From Stropharia rugosoannulata (Eukaryota; Basidiomycota; Agaricomycetes; Agaricales; Strophariaceae), in the NCBI GenBank assembly GCA_028532985.1, contig JANCIK010000013.1, positions 620,001-684,000 on the forward strand: a DNA stretch of 64,000 nucleotides. Direction: 5' to 3'. A program made the position numbers and the translations under genes. The notes under the pieces are model-generated. The model was given only the letters and a program-made list of their open reading frames with translations, was not told the DNA's origin and did not search any database. Numbering within the stretch: position 1 is the stretch's first letter; each line of letters starts with the position of its first letter. This document shows, one piece after another, positions 10,225 through 21,438 of this stretch.

Positions 10225-12580
10225 CTAGCGCAAGTCTACGATCTCCAAGGCGGAGTCTTTCATCTGTACATGTCCCTTGTCAGCATCCTATCGAAGTGTA
10301 ACACGGGTTTCAGTAAAAGCCGAGGAGAATGACAGCAGAGCACACTCACAGTATATATCGGCTTATCGGGATGTGGGTGGAACGCCTCTTTTGCGTCACA
10401 TTGGAGTATCGTTTGCAACCCTGGCGGGTCTGTAAGACGAAATATCCCGAAGCTATTTGTTTAAATTTGTCAACTGAGATACAGACTCGGGCGATACAGA
10501 CTCAACGTACTTGGGACTTGATTTCGGCGCACAAACGACGGCGAATGATTCTGGAAGCATTCGTTGGAATCCAGAATGTGTATGAAGATCTACAGATGAC
10601 ATGAAACATGACTGCGAGGGATGTGTGTGTATCTGCATGCAGTACTATCGTAAAAAAGCACATCATAAGACATAGCCATGGAAATAACGTACCCAACCCA
10701 ACGTGATAAGATTCCGCTCCTCTGTGAACTTGAGCACCAGCTCCTCCTCGTCCATAGTACAGGTATCGCTTGTCGAGTGCTGCTTGGGAATAAGCAGAGT
10801 GGTCACGCTGTATTTGTGGCCCTTGTCTTTTCCTAACAGCAGCCCACAGGTCTCCTTATTCAGTTCCGTGTTCGCCTTAGCGATGGCAAGGAAGCGAGGG
10901 AGGCATTCCCGTGGGAAGCTAACGCTCTTGAGCGGTATGTTCGGATCGAAAACAGCGTCCACAGGGATGGGGATGCGACCGGACTGAACTTGAGTAGCTA
11001 ATGGGCCCGGGATAGGCGGCTGCGGTCTCGATTGAGGCTCTGCTGACTGACTAGCTGTTTCCGGCGTTATTATTCCGGGGTAGCCTTCAGCGTTGGCCCC
11101 AAATAAGATAGAGCCTGGACCGTGGCTTCTGATACCTTTATCCATGACATCGGTGAACATCGAATTAAGAGAAGGGAAGTATCCCTGCGTTTTTTGATGC
11201 TGGGACATTAGTGACGGATACCGCACAGATAACGGACCCGGGGGTGGTGAAGTCGTGGTGATAGGGGGAGGGTACGAAGGGCTACATCTGGGTTAGAGAA
11301 AGGTGGTTTGAGGAAATAATACCAATACTTGCCTACGAAGATTTCGTGCGGGTGTCCTATGTTCGTGTTTGTGTATACGACGATAATCGGAACTGTGCAA
11401 CGACTCTGAATCTGTTGATTCGCCATCATATTGAGCAGGATTTTCTAGTGGCATGAGCATAGGCGGGGGTCTGAAAGGTTGTGGCACGGATGGATATTGT
11501 ATCGGGGGGTGATGGTAGGACGGTGGGTTTGCTGGCGGTGGTGCAGATGACGGATAGTTGGCGTACACGGGAGTGGTGGATGTTGAAGCTGGTGCTGGTG
11601 CACTCGTGTACTGCTGTGCAGGGGGAAGCATATTTTGACGAGCAGCATGAGCAACAGCGTCTGCCTCCTGCTGTCGACGAGCAATTCCTTCCTGTGCTTG
11701 CTTTTGTTTCTGCTCAACCTGGCGTCTCGTAATCTCCTCTTCCCGGAGACGCATCTGCTGCTGCTGCTGCTGCTGTTGTTGCTGTTGAAGAAGAATCTCG
11801 TTGGCAGGGCGTCCATCGGCCAGTACGACAGTGTTCTGGGACCCATAGCCATTAGGGGGTCTGGAGAAGGTATAATCCACCCCACCGGCAGCCTTCCTGG
11901 CAGCAGCTGAAGCAACTTCTTGTCGCCGCGCACGATCAGCCTCATCCTGCGCCCGATTTTGTTCCCTGAGTTGTTTCCACTTCGCCGCTTCCTCCGCAGC
12001 GATGCGCTGCTGTGCCCGCACCTCATTCCTCACCCTCTCCTCTTCCTCGAAACGTTCCCGTTGCAGCTGAGCTCGGGCAGCCGCATCGTCATATGTCATA
12101 TCCTGCGGACGTGCATTGGGCGTGCGTTCGTTATCAATATCGTCAGGGTGTCGTTGTAGCCATTTGTCGTAGCGATCAACAATAGTGACCTTCAATTCTG
12201 CGAGATTATCGAGAATGTCTTGCCCATTCTATGAGTAATGAGTACGTTAGAATACTTGCGTAGATTGTTACACGCACCAGGGAGAGATTGTGCCGTTGGG
12301 TACTCGTCAGCATGGTACTGTATTCGCGGTGGTTCGGCAGCTTTTCGAGAACCAAGGTAGCTGCCCGGGCAAGTTGCACAAATGCATTTTCGAGATCGCC
12401 TTTCCGTGCATATTCCTTGCCCTCCTTTCTATATTTCTCGGCGGTCCTGAGATAGAATTTGAAGTCCTTGCTTTCGTCCCACAAATCTAGCATTGCTCGC
12501 TGAGCAAGCTCAGATATGGAAGATGGGCGCTTGGCTGACCCGGTTTTTGGTGTATCATGAACACCCGCAGGGTGGCTCAT
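10225..12580 (-). CDS. AMSH/STAMBP-like JAMM deubiquitinase
   Basis: A metalloprotease predicted to cleave K63-linked ubiquitin chains on endosomal ESCRT cargo. From the ATG at 12580 the N-terminus (about residues 15-110) is a USP8-dimerisation/MIT-like helical domain ([39 protein letters not shown]). A long glutamine- and charge-rich coiled region follows, with an 11-glutamine run, then a proline-rich linker. The C-terminal MPN domain has ETCGLLLGK with the catalytic Glu and the full JAMM zinc motif [14 protein letters not shown] (HxHPx6SxxD). Downstream exons give [15 protein letters not shown] and end with EIVDLR. About five introns; estimated 680 residues. The zinc ligands are intact, so it should be active. 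The family match is strong. Confidence 0.9.
11755..11787 (-). repeat. CAG/CTG trinucleotide run encoding polyglutamine
   Basis: Seven CTG units followed by TTG, TTG, CTG, TTG on the plus strand encode eleven consecutive glutamines in the linker of the AMSH-like protein. Such runs are prone to length variation. Confidence 0.9.
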
Positions 12581-12912
12581 CACAACTAATGGGATAGGAG
12601 GTAAGAATGGTTTGAAAACGCCGCCAGGACTTCTGCCTCAATAACTGCGGCTGAAATGCTGTGGTAGTGGATGCTTAACGTTAACCATCATAGGCGTAGG
12701 TACTGCTCTATCACGTGCTTGTGGCACGATCATCGTCCAAAAATAGAAGCCGTAGACCCTGACTTGCGCTTGAGTGGAACCGGACGCTTGCTGGACGCCA
12801 ACCATTGCCGATTATTTCAAGTACTAGTACAAATTCAGGCAAGAAAAAGTGAGCTGTATACCTACTGTACATCTTTGGATCAATTCGGATAAGTATGACT
12901 GCTGAAATGAAG

Positions 12913-14292
12913 CTACGCATCACTAATTTCTGGAAACTCTGGCTTACAGAGGAGCAACCTATCAATCGAGACTTCAAGCCCATCTGTGTTATGACGAAGT
13001 ATGTCAATAAGTCCATTCCAGTATGCGTTGGATCTTTTGTGATTATATGATGGTTTATGGCGCTCGATGCGATGTTTAAGACGTAGCTTGAGCGTGTCTA
13101 GATCCCCTGCCCGGAAGTTATTGAGCAATGTGCAAAAAAGAACATCGTATATTTGGAAACCTGGCTTGAGGCTGCAATAGTGCGCATATTTCAAATAGAG
13201 GGCTTCCTTTTTGCGAGCACATTCCTTGTAGCTTAACTGCAGACACGAGCTGATGCACGGGGCAGTTCGGTCAAAAATACCACCTGAGTAGCCCATGAAG
13301 ACGAGCATGAGAATCCACACAAATGCTTCGAGTTCATGATGGTAGTATCGTTTGATTTCACCGCTCCAGTAGTCCTCGTCTAGCAGTTCAAGGGACATAA
13401 ATGGGATGGTGCCCCTGCGTATTTGTGTTGAAGGCGAGTCCAGTAAAACCTCCATATCAAAATCCACTAGTATCCCACAATGCCCTTGCGGATTGTACTT
13501 GAGGTTCCACAAGCTAGGATCACTGTGCTCTATACCATATTTCCAAAGAAATGCGTGATCTAATCAAAGATCAGCAACAGATGAAAATGAGAAAGAGAAA
13601 ACTCACATGTCACTGCATCGAGCCAGGCTTTGACGAACTCAGTACCTTCGAGTATGGTTATCTTCTCCAATCTCCGCGTAACTAACACAAGTGTCCTGTA
13701 GATGACACTTTTTTCAGTTCTCGTTGCACGACTCGAGTCAACAATTTCATCTGAAACGGTTTCCTGTGCGTCTTCGGCGTTCCCGCTGACACGATCGACA
13801 ATGTTTGCATTGGATAACAAAGCTACTGTAATTGTCTGGTTGTCCAAGAGCCAATCCCTGTCCGTATCTGCTTTTCTCCAGGCAGAAGTGCGAAGACCTA
13901 AGGAGCAATTTGTTTGGAGCGTTAGAAGCGGACACTCTTGAGCGCTTGAATCTGGGTTGATTTTGTCAAGATATGCGATACTCATGCCAAAGCTCGGCGA
14001 ACATTCAATTAGAGGGCGGCTTACAGATGCGGACTGATCCGCTATCGGTTCAGGAGCAATGGTCAACATCAGGGAAATCGCAGATCACTCGACTACCACA
14101 CTTTGCCAGCGAAATTGTGGTCAGTGAAGAAGCTTGGCCTACTTCTTGATAGTTGGGCTAGATAAACAGATGTCAGTGGATGCTCACTATGAATACGGTA
14201 TCGTCAAGAGAAAAGTTGGGAGAGAGCCGGTCTAATCGGCTAGATCCGTCGGAGTTGATTCGGTGGTCAAAATATTCGGTCTTTCCCGCCAT
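12913..14292 (-). CDS. FunK1-type fungal protein kinase (second copy)
   Basis: Related to the gene at 5.5-6.5 kb but on the opposite strand. The certain part is 12913-14069. It carries KAWLDAVT, a 47-nt intron (13560-13606) at the same position and phase as in the other copy, then YHAFLWKYGIEH, the catalytic loop HSDPSLWNL (HRD-like, Arg to Ser), DFDME, and GTIPFMSLELL. The stop is at 12913. The 5' part is uncertain. An ATG at 14292 opens a plausible first exon (MAGKTEYFDHRINSDG...) ending at a GTGAGC donor, but I could not join it in frame without a further intron. No glycine-rich loop is visible, so kinase activity is doubtful. Confidence 0.7.
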
Positions 14293-14752
14293 GGTAGAGA
14301 GCGCGAGTCAGCAGTTGCTTAGCAGCGAGCGCTTCTCAAGATTATCAATTCCCACTACAGGGCAGAAGTACGGCCGAAAGTCTCGCATTTGTCTGGATAC
14401 ATTTAAGACCTCCGTAGACAACTAGTGAATATGTAGAGTAACTTGATACCGCTGATCCGAAAGACTAATACATGCGGCAACGAAGAGGTATGTGCCTTCT
14501 TTTATCTCATTCATGCGAAGTTTATCGACTTTCAAACCAAGGTAATACTAGTCATCCACTACTATGTGCATACTACATGCCCCTAAAAAATAACGAATGA
14601 ATTAGAGGATTCTCATGCATGCTGTGCAGGGGCAGCCTCTTATTTTAACCGGCGTGGTGCACACGATCTATGACGTCTTTTCGTAAGTAAACATGATGAC
14701 CGCCCTCACTGACAAAACGTGCATCCTACTCCTCCTTCATACTCCATAGCAT

Positions 14753-16197
14753 ATGCTCCTTTTCAGGAGGTCACTGGCATCTCTCAACACACGACGATGC
14801 TCGAGGCCATTCAAGTCACCAAATACTCGTAGCACACGCGTCGCGTATAACACCTCCACCCAGGACAAGAACCTGGACGTCACGCATGCCCATTTCCTTG
14901 CGGAGGCACCACCGAAAGCGAAATGGAAAGACAACGGCGAGGTTAACAAGGAAAAACCTACAGCGTCGGCTGATGATCTCGAGGGCGTGACGGATGGACG
15001 GGGTGCGCCATGCAATGTCTAATTCATGTCATAATGATACGGGGCTGACCATTACTTACAGGAAAGTTGTTACCGACCTCCTCACATCTCTTCAAGCTGG
15101 TTTTACCCCTAGGATCTCTTGCGCGCGACCTTGGCGGCCGAGTAAGACTGCGGCGTGGCTCTTCAACGGCGACGGCGGCTGCGGACAAAGGGACGACGAC
15201 GGCCGTACAAATCTCGGGCCCACCTACAGTCTTTTTACTGCACCCTGCTCAACCGCTGTCGCACATCGGACGCCTAATCAAGTCTACACTAGGTCCGAGC
15301 GTGCGTGGTGTCTCGTTCCGCAGTGTACCCGCGGAGCGTGCGGTACAGTGGGCGGACTCGACAGATCTTGGCAACTTCATTCGCTCCGCCGCTCGTGCAG
15401 CCTCGTTCACTATAACCATCAAGCACAGCCCCGTGGCGCACGACAAACGCAAGGCGGCCAGGCGACGTGACCGGCATGGTAGCGTTTCTGCAGAGGCAAA
15501 GGAAGCAGAAACAAACGAGACGAACTTGACTATATCTGTCCCCACATTTGCTGACAGGACACGCTTTCTTCAACGCAGGCTGAGGCTTGTGGGAGCGAGG
15601 TTGCAAGCCATGGAGGGACTCAAGGACCTTTGCGATGCCGAGGCGCGCCGCGGTGCGCGCAAGATGGCCCTTGGGGGGTTAGGAATACTTGTGGTGTATT
15701 GGGGAGCTGTTGCCAGGCTCACCTTCTGGGACTTTGGATGGTACGCCCCACGCAGAGAAAGAGACTACATAGCCCGACTAATTTGTTTTCCTTATAGGGA
15801 CGTCATGGAGCCCATTACGTATCTATCCGGCTTGTCCACAGTCGTCCTCGGCTATCTGTGGTTTCTGTATCAAGGGAAGGAGGTCTCATATACCTCTGTG
15901 CTGGCACGAAGTATTTCTGCTCGCCGGCAGGCACTCTACAAGGCGCGGGGATTTGACATCGATCGCTGGATGGAGCTGCTGAGCGAGAAGAAAGCACTGC
16001 GAGCAGAGATTTCGCGCATTGCGAGGGACTACGAAGACGAGGACGAGGACAGTGAAAATCTCATTGAAGATCCCGGCGAACGGCGTGCTCTTGCTGATGC
16101 TGGTTCCCCGCATTTGGAATCGGATGACTCTGTGCTAGAAGAAGAGCTTAAACGGGAGAAAAAGAAATCCCGAAAGCCAACTTTGGACTCTGTGTAA
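14753..16197 (+). CDS. MCU: mitochondrial calcium uniporter pore subunit (MCU)
   Basis: The 442-residue product is predicted to form the inner-membrane calcium channel. Exons are 14753-15002, 15062-15740 and 15798-16197. The N-terminus is an Arg/Ser-rich mitochondrial presequence. A typical fungal MCU N-domain follows (KLLPTSSHLFKLVLP, VFLLHPAQPLSHIGRLI, then WADSTDLGNFIRSAA). After a coiled coil come TM1 (LGGLGILVVYWGAVARLTFW), the selectivity-filter motif WDVMEP (DIME family, Asp and Glu kept) created by splicing out 15741-15797, and TM2 (ITYLSGLSTVVLGYLWFLY). A basic/acidic helical tail closes the protein. The filter motif and fold order make this assignment firm. Confidence 0.95.
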
Positions 16198-16388
16198 TTA
16201 ATTCGGACATTTTGTAGGACGTAATTGCCTGAAAGCTTACCATAATAGATAGAGAGCTTACGTTATAATGAAGGCGACGGAGCTAAAATTTGCCTTTAAA
16301 ATTCCTTCTTCCTCTTACAACCGCGTACAACATAACCCACTGACAACTACATCATTCCTATTCTAACCCCAGGACAATTACCAGGATC

Positions 16389-17285
16389 ATGGAGCCACTG
16401 AACATCCCCATGTCCGCTACTGCGTCTAGGACACCTCAAAAGATGAAACAATGTGCTGTATGCCACAAATCCGAAATCGATGGGCATGCAATCAAGTCCT
16501 GCTCCAAATGTAACCATGTCCATTACTGCGTGAGCAAAGACCTTGGCTCTCGCAACACAGTTACTTTCATACTCACAGAAATTGCAGTCGGTGCAATGTC
16601 AAAAAAGTGACTGGCCGAAACACAAGATTGCATGCCCCATCTTTCACGAAGCGAAAGAAGAAGAGAAGCATCTGATCTGGGTATATCCGACTAGAAGGAA
16701 TGCAGCTGTTCTTGAGCCGATTCTCGACATTTGGGTTGAGGTTAATACCAATGAACGTGCGTATCTCGAAGTCCAGTACTGACGCAACTTCCTATGCAGC
16801 AATATAAATCTATGTTGAAATACGCTGTTATACACGGCCTCAAACTACACAGCAATCCAGACAACGCGTCGGAGTATATGCTCACTATCAAATTAATGCC
16901 AACTACAGTGCACTGGAATATCTTCCCAAGGGATCCCGAGCATATTCGATGTTTGTTTACGCCAGTCAAGCTCCTCCCATGTCCAGAACAGCTCATTCTA
17001 TCAACTGTTACGTCGGAGGACCTGAGGGATGAGTACGAAGCACAGTTGAAAATGTGCCGGGCCAAAACCAAAGAGATACAGGGGCGCGATACCCAAGCAG
17101 TTGGCTGCATCCCCGTTCTCATCTCAGTCATCGGGTGGAAGTATTCCAAACTTATTCCTGTCGAGGTGGAGGAAAGGTATGCTGAGGTACCTGAACGGGA
17201 CCCACAGTGGTGTCAAAAGTTCTCGGCCAAAATTGACTTGGCAATGAACACTCAGAGGTTTTTGGCACTTCAGCGTCGCTACTAA
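16389..17285 (+). CDS. MYND-type zinc finger protein
   Basis: The first exon gives CAVCHKSEIDGHAIKSCSKC and ends at HYC before a GTGAGC donor. Using the acceptor TTGCAG restores YCSVQCQKSDWPKHKIAC, so the full MYND pattern (C-x2-C, C-x2-C, YC-x3-CQ, H-x3-C) is present. A second intron with donor GTTAAT, branch-like TACTGAC and acceptor ATGCAG (near 16740-16798) leads to QYKSMLKYAVIHG and the C-terminal domain ending LALQRRY. MYND fingers bind proline-rich peptides. The C-terminal half resembles the fungal MYND-only proteins of unknown role. No SET domain is visible. Estimated about 245 residues. Confidence 0.8.
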
Positions 17286-17554
17286 CTACGTATTGTGGAC
17301 CCACAAATAACTCAAGATCAATGCATCAAATCCGACTGTCAGCGGCTAGGGAAATTTGGACTTAGAGAAAGAATTCTTCAAGTCAGGTACACAGCTTTTG
17401 AGTGCTTCTGATACATCATGCGTGTACTCTATACGTTTTGAAAAAATCTGCGTACAGGAAGGATTTCAGTTACCATACCGAAGGACTTGAACGGCTGTAA
17501 GTACGAACAAGTAAATCATCGCAATAGAATGCAGTCATGAGTTCAAGTCTCGTC

Positions 17555-17857
17555 CTAGTAACCTTGAGTTTGGAAGCTAGCCTGCGGTGTCGTGGATGTT
17601 GCAGGAGCCAACGGGAGACATTGGGACAGTTCTTCGTCAATGACTATGCACGACCAGTCTCCCATGCATGTTGTTTCCCCCCGCCAGCCCCGTCCACCGC
17701 ACTATGACGTATCAGTTGGGGAAAGCGATATCTTGTCCGGAAATGAGGTACAGACCCTTCCATATGGAGCTACCTCCGTGGGCTTCGCCATACCGTGTTC
17801 CATGAACACCAGGGAGAGCACAGCAGCAAACGTTGCGACAGAAAAGAGGGAAGGCAT
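17555..17857 (-). CDS. CBM1 mini-protein: signal peptide plus one cellulose-binding domain
   Basis: Exon 1 (17857-17756) encodes a signal peptide beginning MPSLFSVATFAAVLSLVF and then KPTEVAPYGR. A 54-nt intron (17755-17702; donor GTCTGT, branch-like AACTGATAC, acceptor CATAG) is removed. Exon 2 (17701-17555) starts CGGRGWRGETTCMGDWSC and reaches LSQCLP. The join gives YGRCGG, the classic start of a fungal CBM1 (YGQCGG...TTC...C...SQC) with all four cysteines. The protein is only 82 residues, with no catalytic domain. Two planar aromatics remain (Tyr of YGR, Trp of GW), but the third, usually in the YYSQC segment, is replaced by Glu-Leu, so cellulose binding may be weakened. A short Ser/Thr/Gln-rich tail ends the protein. 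Confidence 0.7.
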
Positions 17858-18688
17858 GGGGTGAAGATTGGTGACAACGCACAGTTGCGAGCTTCCGTGA
17901 ACTATAACTACATATATGTGGCAGGCTTATCCTGGTCACTTGAAGTCCCGTACCGAGAATATTCCCCTATTCTGGGCAAGTTGCACCGATTTTCGTGGGA
18001 CCGGACAAACGTCGCCTGAACTTGGCCTTGAGCCAGCAAGGTGCTACGTCATGCGTGAACGGACAGGTGGCAATAGCTACCGTTGTTGAACATGACTTGG
18101 GTCCGCCAGTACCCAAGTAAGAAAGTTGTGCTTGAGCCTATAGACACCTAGATCATCAAGATGAGTATATAGTATGCCTTGACTCGGACTTGCCTTGAGA
18201 GCAACTCTAGAGCGGTAACCGGTTACCGGTCTATTCTATTAACACTAGCTTCAAGCCAAATTGGTACCATCTCCGAGTCACCAATTCGGCCAGTCCTGCC
18301 ATAGAATTTGGCTTAGCCACCCGGACAGCATGGCCATTTGCTCTCATTGCAGTGATTTCATATGAAAGTCAATGACAGCGGCATACGAGCGTCACAAGGT
18401 TACTAAGAATACTGTTGTGGCAGCTTTTCGTGGGAATAAGATTATGTAATTTGCACACGCGCTTGATGAGTCTCCCACGCAAACTTAAACTCACGAACTG
18501 GAAATGTGCTTAGACTTCGGCAATTCTGCTCAGATAAAAGCATATATTTAAAATACAGAGACTTTTCTCTTGCTCTATATCAAGAGTCACCAATGACGCA
18601 AGGAAGCATCATTGGTGAAAACAATACAAAAATAACGAACAAAAACCGAAAAGAAGACTAACGACGTATGGAAATCATAAGTAAGGGT
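17858..18688. other. intergenic, nothing coding recognised
   Basis: The region holds the CBM1 gene promoter side and the 3' side of the tectonin gene. The only structured element noticed is a 16-nt perfect palindrome at 18213-18228. No open frame with a recognisable domain was found. Confidence 0.5.
18213..18228. repeat. 16-nt perfect palindrome
   Basis: CGGTAACCGGTTACCG equals its own reverse complement. It could be a dimeric-regulator site; no function is shown. Confidence 0.5.
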
Positions 18689-19389
18689 TCACTTGCGAGA
18701 CCAACGGAAGATGTGTGTGTCAGAGTCGAGTGCAAAGACTGTTCCGTCTGCACCAGTCGAAACGCTTGTCATAGAGCCTTCCACAATAATAAAGGTTTGA
18801 TTTCTGTCCATCGGAGTTCCGACTAAAACATTCTTGTTGTCATTGACTCCCCACACATTGGTGCTTGACCCAACGGATATGCCTCTGAGCTTCTCTTCGA
18901 CTGCTGTCCAGTGTGGCTGGCCGGATTGATCTCCTGTGTAGCGAAGAACCTGCCCATTTTGGGCGTCGATTCCGTAGCCAGTACCATCAGCAGCCGCACC
19001 AATGTCGCTCAAGTTGCCCGGAATTTTGAACCACGGGTCGGAGTCGTTGTTGGTATAGCGGAAGACGGCTCCACTGCCATCAACACCCCAGACATTGGTT
19101 CGCGACCCAACTGCGATACGAACCAAAGAGCCTTGAATCTTCACCCACGGAAGGGCGGTGGTTCCATTATAGCGAAGGACCTGCCGTTCTGTGCCGAGGG
19201 CCCATAAGGTTCCATCGGCTGCTCCGCTCATATCAGCAAGTCTGACACCTGGATTAGGCATAGCAGTCCATGGGGCTGCGTCATTTGTTGAGTAGCGAAA
19301 AGGGTCATTCCTCGTGCATACTCCCCACACATTTGTCGCAGAGCCCACAGTGACTCTAAAAAGACCACCCGAAACTTGATTCCAAGGCA
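18689..19389 (-). CDS. tectonin-type six-bladed beta-propeller lectin
   Basis: About 233 residues with six tectonin repeats that alternate between two sub-types: VGS-x-TNVWGV (blades 1, 3, 5) and GAADGT/TGADGT-type (blades 2, 4, 6), most closing in a VLRY/VFRY-like strand. This matches fungal tectonins that bind O-methylated glycans on bacteria and nematodes and are considered defence lectins. I start at the ATG at 19389 (MPWNQVSG). The open frame upstream has no ATG, and a 5'-UTR intron (GTAAGT donor to TTCCAG acceptor) explains it. There is no signal peptide, consistent with cytoplasmic lectins. A TATATAAG box sits about 170 nt upstream. Confidence 0.88.
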
Positions 19390-19557
19390 TTGTTTGAGGC
19401 GTCTGTTCTAAAAAGGAATAGATTCTGATTTGCTGACTTCCTGCTGGAATCAAATGTTAGTTCACAATTTGCGTGTAGGATCTATCTTGGACTATGTACT
19501 TACTATATGTCTGGATTGACCTAGAAGTCTGGGGACCCCTCAGCAAGGTTTTCACAG

Positions 19558-19565
19558 CTTATATA
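19558..19565 (-). promoter_or_regulatory. TATA box of the tectonin gene
   Basis: The minus strand reads TATATAAG about 170 nt before the chosen ATG. The gap is explained by the inferred 5'-UTR intron. Confidence 0.45.
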
Positions 19566-20154
19566 CGTTTTCTGGTCAAGAAGAACTCTGTACAATCCTT
19601 TACGAGTAAAATGCGGCCCCATAAATAACACATATAAGTGGATATAAAAGAGGTACAATAGAATAATGGTATGTATAAGTCTGAAAGCTATGTGCGGGCC
19701 TGTAATGATAGTTCATTTTGGACTTTTAGATCCACTTAATAGTTTTGAGACTTCGTGGTGCAATTGTCCAGAATAGATTCTCTAAGAATAGTCAGGGACA
19801 TGATTCTACTCAATGACATTCCCATGCATACGATTGTTTACGCTGCATGATTTCTCATTGCGTAGTTAAAAGCTCCGTTAAAGCTTATTATATTAGTACT
19901 GCCATCTCTGAAATAGAACTTGTCTATATTTAATTATATATACTGATATTTTGATTCCAACATCGGAGGACTCAAACCTGCGATGTACAGGAATATCCTA
20001 CGTGACTATGTACACATATAAACGCTAGGTCTAAAATTCCAGTTAACACGGAGTTAAAATTAATTAATACGCAATGAATTAAAAGGTACACAGGTACATT
20101 GCAGAGGGCAGGACGCAAAAGTCCTTCTGCACACATGGGTCATCCCTGTATTGA
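19566..20154. other. AT-rich intergenic region
   Basis: No coding or RNA signal is recognised. Many short AT-rich runs (TTAATTAATA type) are present. Confidence 0.5.
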
Positions 20155-20155
20155 C

Positions 20156-20395
20156 TTAAGTGCGGGATTTGTGTCTTACTACTATATAATAGGTAAAATG
20201 GAAATACATACTGGGATTTAGTTGATAAGAAAGATCCGGGGCTGAATTCATCGGTCCCAAGAACATGGGAGTTTGGATGTCCAAACGTTTACGTGTTGCG
20301 TTGGACATCTCATTCTTAAAGAGTTCATATTCTCGGAAGCCCCAAGCCATCTGATCCCAGTGTACTTCAGGGAGCATGCAGCACTTCCGAGGCAT
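20156..20395 (-). CDS. candidate small unknown protein
   Basis: An ATG at 20395 opens a frame whose first 60 residues look protein-like (WDQMAWGFREYELFKNEM, RLDIQTPMFLGPM). A GTATGT donor follows at 20211-20206. A TATAAACG box lies about 150 nt upstream on the minus strand. A further exon would be expected around 20040-20145, but I could not place it with certainty. No family is recognised. It could be a gene remnant. Confidence 0.3.
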   Translation of the reverse strand: MPRKCCMLPEVHWDQMAWGFREYELFKNEMSNATRKRLDIQTPMFLGPMNSAPDLSYQLNPSMYFHFTYYIVVRHKSRT

Positions 20396-20710
20396 GTGCA
20401 AAACCTATTTCACTCAAACAGAAACACTGTAGTAGCCTGAGCCCCCAGAAACGGGTGTATACTCTCTATAGTACTGGATCTGCGTAAGAAGTTCAATCAG
20501 GCTGCAGCTCTTCGAAGTACTGGCGGTGCGCGTATGACGTTTATATCCTCTCGGAAGGATCCAGTGAGCACAAATGGTGCCATCCCTAAGTTGTCGCATA
20601 CGTAAAATTACCGTCTTCTGAAGCTCATGCTAAAGTTCAATATAAGACCACAGAGCAGGCCACTGAAAGCTACTCATCATTCGCTACTACCCAAGTCACT
20701 ACAACTGAAA

Positions 20711-21438
20711 ATGCTTAATCCTAGTGCCTTCCGCAACGTTTACTTGCTTTTTATTCTGATGATCACCAGTGTCGCTGCGGCCGCGACAGTCGGTTCTGCC
20801 ACGCCTCCCAGTACATCTCTCTCAGCAAACAAGACTTCGGAAGTAGACTTCAGCGTGCAGGGGCTCGAAACCGGATATTATACCATATCATTCAATTTCC
20901 CCAGAGCCATGTTCCTCGGTGCAGACGAAGAATACAGAGTCGTTACACTGCCGGGCAGCTCTGACCCGGATGACATTCCACCTATCGTCCGTCCCTTACA
21001 CAGCTATTCATTGTTACAGCTCTAATGATTACACTATCTTCCAGTGGTTTATTACCAGAACATCTCAGACGACATACAGTCTTGAATTAAAAACAAGGAC
21101 AGCTGCTCCAGGATATGTCGATCATTATCCGGTCTTTCTATTGCATATGGCGGATCGCCCATTTGACTGGAATATCACGCCTGTACAGGTTCCGGATTTC
21201 CAGAGATTTGGGTGGCAGTAAGTTTGAGATGTTTGCTAAGAGGACAAATGGCTGACTATTTTAAAGAATTGGGTCTTCCATTGAAGACCAAACAATGAAT
21301 TGGGAAATATCTGAGATATATCCCTCTCCGGTAAGTCATTGTATATCTTCTGCTACTTTTGTGTGCCCTAAAACGAGTCGACAGATTAGGCTTGGGGAGA
21401 GGGGATCAGTTTTCCAGATAAACCAAGTTGTCTTGTGA
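20711..21438 (+). CDS. secreted protein, possible beta-trefoil fold (tandem copy 1)
   Basis: I start at the ATG at 20711 (MLNPSAFRNVYLLFILMITS), which gives a signal peptide and aligns with the paralogue at 22284. The mature protein starts after a Ser/Thr-rich spacer with GYYTISF and continues over exons ending in PPI, then WFITRTSQTTYSLEL, FDWNITPV, NWEIS and finally IRLGERGSVFQINQVVL (stop 21436-21438). The repeated W-x-I/YxL strand pattern at about 40-residue spacing suggests a beta-trefoil like fungal protease-inhibitor (I66-type) proteins. This is inference from pattern only. Four exons share positions with the paralogue. The first intron needs a GTCCGT donor, which is weak. Confidence 0.55.

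Noticed and set aside
17535..17565. tRNA-like T-arm (GAGTTCAAGTCTC)
   Set aside because: No matching acceptor, D or anticodon arms; it lies at the end of the CBM1 gene.
19962..19990. T-arm-like sequence on the minus strand (GGTTTGAGTCC)
   Set aside because: No acceptor stem or A box upstream; not a tRNA.
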